From the NCBI RefSeq assembly GCF_008831155.1, contig NZ_WBKB01000002.1, positions 1 to 64,000 of the forward strand: a DNA stretch of 64,000 nt, read 5' to 3'. Both the position numbers and the translations under genes were made by a program. Positions 57,741 to 64,000 of the stretch are shown here, in pieces. Position 1 is the stretch's first letter. Each line of letters starts with the position of its first letter. The DNA is from Gulosibacter chungangensis (lineage in GTDB: Bacteria > Actinomycetota > Actinomycetes > Actinomycetales > Microbacteriaceae). The notes beneath the pieces are model-generated. The model was not told the origin of the DNA, did no database searches, and saw only the letters and a program-made list of their open reading frames with translations.

Positions 57741-58173
57741 CGAGCAGACTCTTCCCGAGTTTCTCGATCACGGGGATCGCGGCAAAGAGCACGGCCTTGT
57801 CTTCCTCGCTGAGGCTTCGTTCGGCGGCATCGTGCAGGAGCCGCCGGGCAGCGAGAGTCTCTTTCTCGAGTGTTGCTTCGCCGGTTTCGGTGATGGTGAT
57901 CCACACTCGCCGGCGATCGGTGGCGTCGGTCTTGCGTGCCACGGCGCCGATCGCTTCCAGATCTCGGACGCCGAGAGAGGCGCCTTGATTGCTGACCTGG
58001 ATGGCGACGGCAAGTTCCGAAATCGTTGCTGGGCCGCGCTCCTTGAGGTGTCGGAGAATGCCGACTTTGCCCTGCGACAGCGTTCGCTCTGCCCGCAGGC
58101 GATCCATCATTGGGCGCAGTGCGTCGAGAAATGCGGTTGCGGTCGATGGGTCATTCGGAGAATCTGCGGGCAT
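57733..58173 (-). CDS. MarR family transcriptional regulator
   Basis: 146 residues with a winged-helix HTH: LSQGKVGILRHLKERGPATISELAVAIQVS and the wing ATDRRRVWITITETGEA. It is encoded first, with the MFS transporter 3' on the same strand. A 20-base palindrome 13 bases upstream of its start is the likely operator. It should repress its own operon until a ligand binds (standard for the family). Confidence 0.92.
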   Translation of the reverse strand: MPADSPNDPSTATAFLDALRPMMDRLRAERTLSQGKVGILRHLKERGPATISELAVAIQVSNQGASLGVRDLEAIGAVARKTDATDRRRVWITITETGEATLEKETLAARRLLHDAAERSLSEEDKAVLFAAIPVIEKLGKSLLDD

Positions 58174-58185
58174 GAGAAATAGTAT

Positions 58186-58205
58186 AGCTACTTGATCAAG
58201 TAGCT
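58186..58205. promoter_or_regulatory. Perfect 20-bp palindrome, probable MarR operator
   Basis: AGCTACTTGATCAAGTAGCT is identical to its complement. It lies 12 bases upstream of the MarR-type ATG, in an AT-rich stretch with TAGTATAG next to it. MarR operators are palindromes of about this size; the assignment is inferred from position. Confidence 0.75.
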
Positions 58206-58323
58206 TGACTAATTTTCCGACAAGGGATGCGTAGAAACGCGCAGGCGCCTGCCAGACCCCGGTGGGAGGCTGGGAACACCCGCCAAAGTACGGGCGCAGC
58301 GTTGCGTTTTACAGGAGGTAATC

Positions 58324-59535
58324 ATGTCGAGCCAGCAGGTCGCGAAGTCCGGAGTCGTCATTGTTGGTGGCGGGCTCGCCGCCGCGAATACCGCCGAGAC
58401 TCTACGGTCCCTCGGGTATGAGCTTCCGATCACGATCATCAGCGAGGAACCCACTCTCCCGTATGAGCGGCCGCCGCTATCCAAGGAATTTCTGCTCGGC
58501 AAGAAAGAGATCGACGACGCCATCGCGCATGACGCCGCCTGGTATCAGCACCACAACGTCACCGTGGTGCTTGGCGAGCGCGTCACCGAAATCGATCGGT
58601 CAGCTCACACCGTGACGCTCGCCCTCGGTACGGTCTTGCCCTACGACACGCTCGTGCTTGCCACCGGCGCACGGTCGCGGACCCTGCCAGACACCGAGGC
58701 GCAGCAGCTCACGCTGCGCCGGGTTGAGGATGCGCAGTACATTCGCGAGCAGATCCCGCACGGTGGCCAGGCCGTCATTGTCGGCGCTGGCTGGATCGGG
58801 CTCGAAGTCGCGTCGAGCGCCCGGCAGCAGGGGATGGAGGTGACCGTGATCGCCCCGGGGAAGGTCCCGCTCGGCAAGATCATGGGGGAGCGCATCGGCG
58901 AGCATTTTGCCGAACTCCACCGCAAGCACGGCGTCGAACTCAAAATGGAGACGAAGGTCACCGGCGTTCTCGAAAAGGCTGGCCAGATCACTGGTCTTGC
59001 GACCTCGGCCGGCGATGTGCAAGCGGATCGCATCCTCATCGCAATTGGCGCCGTTCCCAATACCGAACTCGCCGAGGCTGCCGGGCTCGAGGTAGACAAC
59101 GGCGTCGTGACCGATGCATCCCTGCGCACGAGCGACCCGGATATTCTCGCCGCGGGCGATGTCGCCAATGCCGAACACCTAACGCTCGGACGTCTGCGAG
59201 TCGAGCACTGGGATAACGCAATCCGCCAGGGGAAGCTTGCCGCGCAGACCATCATGGGCACCGGCGAACAGTACGATTGGCAGCCCTATTTCTTCACCGA
59301 CCAGTTCGACCTCGGTATGGAATATGTCGGCCACGCGGATGCCTCGGCTGAGGTTGTTGTCCGTGGTGACATGGCTGCGGGGGAGTTCATCGTGTTCTGG
59401 CTCAGCGAGGGGATCGTGAAGGCCGCCATGAATGTCAACATTTGGGATGTTAACGACGACCTCCGGGCGCTGATCGGCCGCAAGATCGACCGCTCGGGAC
59501 TCGAGAACCCGGATATTCCACTCACCAAGCTGTAG
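58324..59535 (+). CDS. Ferredoxin reductase-type FAD/NAD-dependent oxidoreductase
   Basis: 403 residues. The FAD site is VVIVGGGLAAANTAETLR (about 11-28), the NAD site AVIVGAGWIGLEVASSAR, and the second FAD motif ILAAGDVAN. PYERPPLSKEFL and the C-terminal reductase domain match putidaredoxin/rhodocoxin reductase-like enzymes that pass electrons from NAD(P)H to a small ferredoxin. No ferredoxin or P450 gene is adjacent. ATG 58324 has a perfect AGGAGG site. Transcribed divergently from the MarR-MFS operon. Confidence 0.9.
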   Translation: MSSQQVAKSGVVIVGGGLAAANTAETLRSLGYELPITIISEEPTLPYERPPLSKEFLLGKKEIDDAIAHDAAWYQHHNVTVVLGERVTEIDRSAHTVTLALGTVLPYDTLVLATGARSRTLPDTEAQQLTLRRVEDAQYIREQIPHGGQAVIVGAGWIGLEVASSARQQGMEVTVIAPGKVPLGKIMGERIGEHFAELHRKHGVELKMETKVTGVLEKAGQITGLATSAGDVQADRILIAIGAVPNTELAEAAGLEVDNGVVTDASLRTSDPDILAAGDVANAEHLTLGRLRVEHWDNAIRQGKLAAQTIMGTGEQYDWQPYFFTDQFDLGMEYVGHADASAEVVVRGDMAAGEFIVFWLSEGIVKAAMNVNIWDVNDDLRALIGRKIDRSGLENPDIPLTKL

Positions 59536-59562
59536 CGGGCGCATGAATTCCCTACATCCACA

Positions 59563-59586
59563 GCGGGATTCTTGCGGGGATCCCGC
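59563..59586 (+). terminator. Inverted repeat after the flavoprotein gene
   Basis: GCGGGAT (59563-59569) pairs with ATCCCGC (59580-59586), loop of 10 bases, 28 bases after the stop. No T-tract follows, so a weak or Rho-type terminator is the most that can be said. Confidence 0.4.
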
Positions 59587-59620
59587 GAAGTTGCGGCCCG
59601 AGTGTCTCTAAGCTGACCTG

Positions 59621-61417
59621 GTGAATAAGGAGAACTTCCAGGTCGATCTGCGCGGCATCGTGCAGATCCTGTCGCACCACCTCTACTCCAGCCCACGCGT
59701 GTACGTCCGCGAGCTCATCCAGAATGCGCGGGATGCGGTGGTCGCCAGGCTCCAGATTGACCCGGACCTCCCCGCCCGGCTCGGGGGCCGGTCACCGATC
59801 GCAATCACGGTGGATGAGTCGCAGCGACTCGTGTCGGTTCGTGACTACGGTATTGGCCTTACGGAAGCGGATGCACGTAACCTCCTTGCGACCATCGGTG
59901 CCTCGAGTAAACGACAGGAGTTTGCTGCGGCCCGCCGAGACTTCCTCGGCCAATTCGGGATCGGCCTGCTGTCCTGCTTCCTCATCTCGGACCAGATCGA
60001 AGTGCGCTCGCGGAGCGCGAAGTCGCCCGAGAGCCCAACTATGCGCTGGGTTGGTTATGGCGACGGCACCTTCGCCGTCTCGCAGGCTGAAGAGCCACTC
60101 GACGAGCCCGGCACCGAAATCCGCCTCCACGCCCGAGCGGACGAAGCCGAATGGGCAAGTTTCACTCGGGTGCGCATCCTTGCCAGTCAGTTCGCCCGAT
60201 TCCTCTCGTTCCCAATCACCGTAGAGTCGCGGCCGCAGGAGGGTAAACCAGAGCTTGTCAGCATGCAGCAAGCCCCGTGGCAACTCGCCGAAGTCGAGGC
60301 TGCGGCCTGGTGCGAAGCTGAACTCGGGTTCATGCCGCTGGCGATACTGCCGCTGCGTGTCGATTCGCACGGTGTGCGGGGAACTGCGTTTATCTCCGGC
60401 GTCGCGAGCGGTTCGCGCAACCGCGGCGGCGACCTCGTCTATTCGCGCGGCATGTTCGTCGCCAATGACAACACACAGCTGGTGCCCGAATGGGCAACCT
60501 TCGCGCGCGTGGTGCTGGAAGCAGGATCGCTCGGCCTCACTGCCTCCCGAGAGGCGCTCCAGGAATCAGCCGCGGTCAGTGACGTGCAAGCGGAGATCGG
60601 GCGGCAGATCCGCGCGGGGATCGAAGGGCTCGAGGCACAATCCCCGGAAGCCTTTGAGACCTTCCTGTGGGCACACGGCGAAAGCCTGCTCGCGATGGCG
60701 ACCGGTGACCGGCAAATGCTCGACTTCGTCGCCCGCCATCTTGATTGGGAAACCAGCAGCGGCCGGATGCGGCTCACAGATATGCCGACCTGGGTCACCT
60801 ACGCCGAAACTCGCGGTGACTTCAACACCTACGCGCCCCTGGTCGCGGCCCAAAGTGGTGTGCTCGTGAACGGCTCCTACGCGAACGGGATCAAGGTCCT
60901 CACCGAATATGACCGGGTACAAACGCGCCTGCAGCTGCGTCGATTCGACCTCAATGAGGTGCTGAACAAGCTTCCGACACCGGCCGAACACGAGCAGGAA
61001 TTCGCTGAGTACATCGCACGCATCGCAGAGCCGATCCTTGTAGACCACGGGGTGGCGATCGAGGTTCGTTCGTTCTCACCGACGTCACTGATGGTGCTGC
61101 ACATGCCCGCTGGCACCGCCAAATTTGATTTCGCGGAGGACGCCGACGATCCGTGGGCGGCAATGCTAGGCGACACTGCGACCTCGGCACGCTCAAGCAC
61201 GGTCGATCTGCGCCCGAAACTCGTGCTGAATATTCGCGCCACCGCGGTGCAGGCCCTCGGCCAACACCTCGAGGCGCAAACCCGCACTGACTCGATCCGA
61301 GCGCTGTATTTCTTGAGTCTCCTCCAAGCGGGCCAGCGACTCAATGCGGAAGAGCAAGCGGGGCTGTCCGATTCCCTGCACACCCTGCTGCTCGCCGCAT
61401 CCAGCGCCGCGCGATAG
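59621..61417 (+). CDS. HSP90 family protein
   Basis: 598 residues. The GHKL ATPase fold is visible in RELIQNARDAV (E and N for Mg-ATP), VRDYGIGLT (DxGxG) and FLGQFGIGLLSCF (G2). The middle domain keeps SRGMFVANDNTQLVPEWATF. The C-terminal dimerisation part is shorter than in HtpG (usually about 620-640 residues). This is the short actinobacterial HSP90 type. It starts at GTG 59621. A helical-repeat protein follows 107 bases later, which could be a dedicated co-chaperone or client (inference). Confidence 0.88.
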   Translation: MNKENFQVDLRGIVQILSHHLYSSPRVYVRELIQNARDAVVARLQIDPDLPARLGGRSPIAITVDESQRLVSVRDYGIGLTEADARNLLATIGASSKRQEFAAARRDFLGQFGIGLLSCFLISDQIEVRSRSAKSPESPTMRWVGYGDGTFAVSQAEEPLDEPGTEIRLHARADEAEWASFTRVRILASQFARFLSFPITVESRPQEGKPELVSMQQAPWQLAEVEAAAWCEAELGFMPLAILPLRVDSHGVRGTAFISGVASGSRNRGGDLVYSRGMFVANDNTQLVPEWATFARVVLEAGSLGLTASREALQESAAVSDVQAEIGRQIRAGIEGLEAQSPEAFETFLWAHGESLLAMATGDRQMLDFVARHLDWETSSGRMRLTDMPTWVTYAETRGDFNTYAPLVAAQSGVLVNGSYANGIKVLTEYDRVQTRLQLRRFDLNEVLNKLPTPAEHEQEFAEYIARIAEPILVDHGVAIEVRSFSPTSLMVLHMPAGTAKFDFAEDADDPWAAMLGDTATSARSSTVDLRPKLVLNIRATAVQALGQHLEAQTRTDSIRALYFLSLLQAGQRLNAEEQAGLSDSLHTLLLAASSAAR

Positions 61418-61524
61418 CGCCAATCAGCCAGCCACCAACTGACCTCGACTCGACTCCGAACCGCAACTCAACCGTCCCGAACCGCCATCGAACCGCCTCC
61501 GAACACGAAGGAACCATCCCAACC

Positions 61525-63753
61525 ATGATCCGCTTTGACGAAATTCCGAACCTTGAGGGCGAGCAAGCGGAGCGAGTCCGCGCACTGATCGACCGCGGCA
61601 GTGAAATTTGGGATATGCCCGAAGATCTCTCGCAGGTCGAAGCGTGGGAGCGACAGGCTGCCGACTGTGAGGCCGAAGGGCTCCCGCACTATGTCGCCAG
61701 CGCCCGGTTCGGCCAGTACACGGTGTACAGCCAGGGCGGGCTCATCGGCGAGGCGCTCGGCGCCTATGCCCGACTCATGCAGGTGATCGCTCGCTATGGC
61801 GACTACATTGCACCGGAAAACGTGGCGCGATTCCTCGGCTCGGTCTCGAGCATTGCGGTCAATATGATCTCTGATCCGAGCATCCCGCGCGACCAGATTC
61901 AGCAGGTCATTGGGCTGGTTGAAGAACAGCTGCGCGCTCGCGGCATGGACATGTCGAACGTCTACCTCGCGCGTGCCGAGATTGCGACCGAGTTTGGGGA
62001 TGCTGCGGCCATGCACGAGTGGCGCCACCGGTGGCAAGCCGAGGGGAGCGAGGAATGGCCGCAGTTTGACCCCGATACCGTGAGCCGCGAGATTGCAATA
62101 ATCCAGCCGCTCAACCCGAATGAAGCGATTTCGGTGTTGGAGCAGCGCTTCGGGGCGATGGGTGTGCAGCCGGGACTGCTTGACCCGCAGCATCCGGAGT
62201 TCCACATGTTTGCGATGTTGCGTGCCCGACTCGGTGCGCTCTACACCCGGATTGGTCGACGGGATATTGCGGCGATTATCGGGGATGAGCTTCGCCAGCA
62301 GTTCTCGGCCGAGTGGCTCGCCCGCAATGTGATCATCGAGGAAGCACTCGCGGTGCTCGAGCACCGGCCCGAGGATGCGCTGGAGATCACCGACTATGCC
62401 CTCGGGGAAACCGAACTCGGTGCCACCGACTGGCAGCTGATTGCCGCAGTGGCGCGCAACCGCATCCTGGCCGATCCGCAGGGTGAGGAAGGACGATTGC
62501 TGCAGCAGCTTGCCGAAGACAATGCCCGCGCGCACGATGAGCGCAGCGGCACCGACTGGCATGCTCGCGAACTCGAGGAGTACTGGTTCGCGGGCTTGCC
62601 GGAAGGCCCGCGCCCAGCCATCGTTGATGACCCGAGCATCTGGAACGATGTGCCAACCCGCGCCGAGCACATCCTGCTTGCGGGCTGGCTGCCCCGCCGC
62701 GGCTCGCAGATCGCCCTTGTCGAGGCGCCGATCGCAATGCGGGACCGCTACGTCGAACTCTCGCAGCGCCCGTTTGAAATCTTGGATGCGGAAACCGCGG
62801 AGGAAGCGGATACGCAGCTCGAAAACATCCGGGAAGACGCCGAACGGTTCCGGCTTCCCGACCCGTATTTTGCAGCCCTCGTCATGCGTGTCGGGCGTGC
62901 CGCGAAAGACGGTGATGCCGCGTCGTTGATCGGACGCTACGCGCAGTCGCAGCAGGTGCTGCGCGACCACAAAGATGTCATCCAGCCGGGGCTTCGCGCC
63001 GCTGCCGAACAGGCATTTGCGGTCGTGATCAAAGCGGCCATCGCGGAGCCGCGCATCCCGCTCGAAAAGATTCGTGAGGTGATTGACACCGAGGCGGCCG
63101 TGCGGGAAATCACCGGAGCGCCGAGAGCTCCGCTTCTGCAGGCTGAGGCCGAAGTCGCCGCACACTTCGGCGACGGTGCCGCACTGCAACACCTTGTGGG
63201 CGAGATCGCCAGGGTCAGCGAGGCCGAACAGGACGCACTCGACCGTTTCGAGATCTGTCTCGAAACGGTGCGCGTCATTTGGCCCTATGCGCCGGACTAC
63301 GCCGAGTCGCTCGTCGAGTGGGTGCGTTCGACCACCAGCGATGAGGCGCACCGGCGTGCGGCCACGGCATGGGCGGGCTGGTTCGCCCGTCGACGCGGTG
63401 GTGACAGTGGTGTGGACACTGTGCTGCAGATGCTCGAATCGGTGGACCGTGACGCCGACGAATTTGGCTCGGTGCCGGAAGCGATTCTGCTCGAACTCGG
63501 TACCGAGCGGCCGGATGAGCTGCCTTGGCTGATCGATAGCGTGGTCGAGAATCTCGTGCCCGGAGCCGGCTACGACCTGGAGAATATCGCCAGCCTGGCC
63601 ACGATCCTGCTCGAGCATGCCCCGGAAGACCCACGCGGCCCGCAGCTGCGTGAGGATGCGCTGCGCATCGTGGCCGAACTCGACGCTCGGAATGGCAACA
63701 CCTTCCACAGCGACATGCTCCGTCAGCGTTGGAGTGGGCTCCTCACCGTGTGA
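61525..63753 (+). CDS. Large helical-repeat (TPR-like) protein downstream of HSP90
   Basis: 742 residues, almost entirely alpha-helical with TPR-like pairs (for example HYVASARFGQYTVYSQGGLIGEALGAYARL and AEVAAHFGDGAALQHLVGEIA). No enzymatic motif or transmembrane segment. Proteins with this position beside the short HSP90 gene are seen in other actinobacteria, to my recollection. Start ATG 61525, with GAAGGAA about 12 bases upstream. The 107-base gap before it contains repeated CCGAACCGC-like short motifs. Confidence 0.75.
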   Translation: MIRFDEIPNLEGEQAERVRALIDRGSEIWDMPEDLSQVEAWERQAADCEAEGLPHYVASARFGQYTVYSQGGLIGEALGAYARLMQVIARYGDYIAPENVARFLGSVSSIAVNMISDPSIPRDQIQQVIGLVEEQLRARGMDMSNVYLARAEIATEFGDAAAMHEWRHRWQAEGSEEWPQFDPDTVSREIAIIQPLNPNEAISVLEQRFGAMGVQPGLLDPQHPEFHMFAMLRARLGALYTRIGRRDIAAIIGDELRQQFSAEWLARNVIIEEALAVLEHRPEDALEITDYALGETELGATDWQLIAAVARNRILADPQGEEGRLLQQLAEDNARAHDERSGTDWHARELEEYWFAGLPEGPRPAIVDDPSIWNDVPTRAEHILLAGWLPRRGSQIALVEAPIAMRDRYVELSQRPFEILDAETAEEADTQLENIREDAERFRLPDPYFAALVMRVGRAAKDGDAASLIGRYAQSQQVLRDHKDVIQPGLRAAAEQAFAVVIKAAIAEPRIPLEKIREVIDTEAAVREITGAPRAPLLQAEAEVAAHFGDGAALQHLVGEIARVSEAEQDALDRFEICLETVRVIWPYAPDYAESLVEWVRSTTSDEAHRRAATAWAGWFARRRGGDSGVDTVLQMLESVDRDADEFGSVPEAILLELGTERPDELPWLIDSVVENLVPGAGYDLENIASLATILLEHAPEDPRGPQLREDALRIVAELDARNGNTFHSDMLRQRWSGLLTV

Positions 63754-63769
63754 TAGCGTTGCGGCCACT

Positions 63770-63847
63770 GACACGGGGTGCCGCCGCAATCGGCTGCTGA
63801 GATGAAACCCGTCGAACCTGTCTAGTTAGCACTAGCGAAGGAATGTC
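63770..63847 (+). promoter_or_regulatory. TPP riboswitch (THI element)
   Basis: All core elements are present: ACACGGGGTGCC, CTGAGATGAAACCC (pyrimidine-sensor arm), GAACCTGTCTAGTTAGCACTAGCGAAGGAA (pyrophosphate arm and closing segment). P1 forms between GACA (63770) and TGTC (63844). The AAGGAA ribosome-binding sequence of thiM lies inside the aptamer, 6 bases before the start, so TPP binding would block translation initiation directly. Confidence 0.93.
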
Positions 63848-63849
63848 GA

Positions 63850-64000
63850 ATGACGATCTGTACTGCCGTCCAGGCAGTGCGGGAGCGGGCTGCGCTCACG
63901 CACTGCATCACCAATAGCGTTGTCACCGGCTTTACCGCAAATGTCACGCTCGCTCTCGGAGCTTCCCCCGCGATGGTTGACATCGTGGGGGAAGCCGGGG
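63850..64000 (+). CDS. thiM: Hydroxyethylthiazole kinase (partial, runs off window)
   Basis: The first 50 codons are in the window. [22 protein letters not shown], then SPAMVD is the conserved start of ThiM, which phosphorylates 4-methyl-5-(2-hydroxyethyl)thiazole in thiamine salvage. The start is ATG 63850, in frame with the family match (an ATG at 63843 is out of frame). It is controlled by the TPP riboswitch. ThiE/ThiD may follow beyond the window. Confidence 0.9.
   Translation, partial: MTICTAVQAVRERAALTHCITNSVVTGFTANVTLALGASPAMVDIVGEAG

Noticed and set aside
61468-63789. 773-codon frame on the minus strand, antisense to the helical-repeat protein
   Set aside because: It mirrors the + strand gene, which has a ribosome site and protein-like helical pattern. 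Long antisense frames are common in GC-rich coding DNA, and its translation is rich in His/Arg without domains.

Overview
The window is a high-GC actinobacterial chromosome segment. The 16S/23S sequences and the gene order (rRNA operon, HAD phosphatase, tlyA, NAD kinase, recN, pyrG, NUDIX, xerD, parA-like, scpA, scpB, rluB, tyrA, cmk, der) fit Micrococcales, most likely Microbacteriaceae. The genus cannot be fixed by reading alone.

Layout. (1) 56-5337: a complete 16S-23S-5S rRNA operon without spacer tRNAs, closed by a strong terminator. (2) 5423-24456: a housekeeping block of overlapping genes for rRNA/ribosome modification (tlyA, rluB), NAD(P) and CTP supply, DNA repair and chromosome handling (recN, xerD, parA-like, scpAB), tyrosine synthesis, CMP kinase and the ribosome GTPase Der. 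One minus-strand gene for a membrane-anchored protein interrupts it. (3) 24574-32334: a long-form GAPDH, a GNAT acetyltransferase, a NUDIX enzyme, an AAA+ ATPase paired with a TPR membrane protein, and a SixA-like phosphatase. (4) About 32.45-55.2 kb: an acquired island starting at tRNA-Pro(GGG). It opens with a large serine recombinase whose C-terminal codons run antisense into the tRNA. Next come a tRNA-Lys 3'-half with a truncated tyrosine integrase, an excisionase-like gene, two unknown genes, and a processive glycosyltransferase paired with a pilin-like protein. Then follows a 14-kb co-directional run of eight genes: HsdM, HsdS, HsdR, a YgjP/M48-type metallopeptidase, a YobI-like P-loop ATPase, an abortive-infection protein with a HEPN-type motif, a GIY-YIG nuclease and an AlbA_2/Schlafen-type protein. 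Two HTH/coiled-coil genes close the island. (5) 55.2-64 kb: native DNA again, with an SRPBCC fragment, a DUF1622 membrane protein, a MarR-controlled MFS exporter, a ferredoxin-reductase-like flavoprotein, a short HSP90-family protein next to a helical-repeat protein, and a TPP riboswitch ahead of a truncated thiM.

The main candidate for something undescribed is the part of the defence run downstream of the restriction genes (46814-53370). Four genes (membrane-inserted YobI-like ATPase, HEPN/Abi protein, GIY-YIG nuclease, AlbA_2 coiled-coil protein) continue the type I restriction operon with overlaps or short gaps, so they look like one co-expressed defence module. The hexamer GGATGC/GCATCC appears frequent (by eye roughly 3-4 per kb) in the native flanks and much rarer (about 1 per kb) in the island, which supports the island limits independently of gene content.
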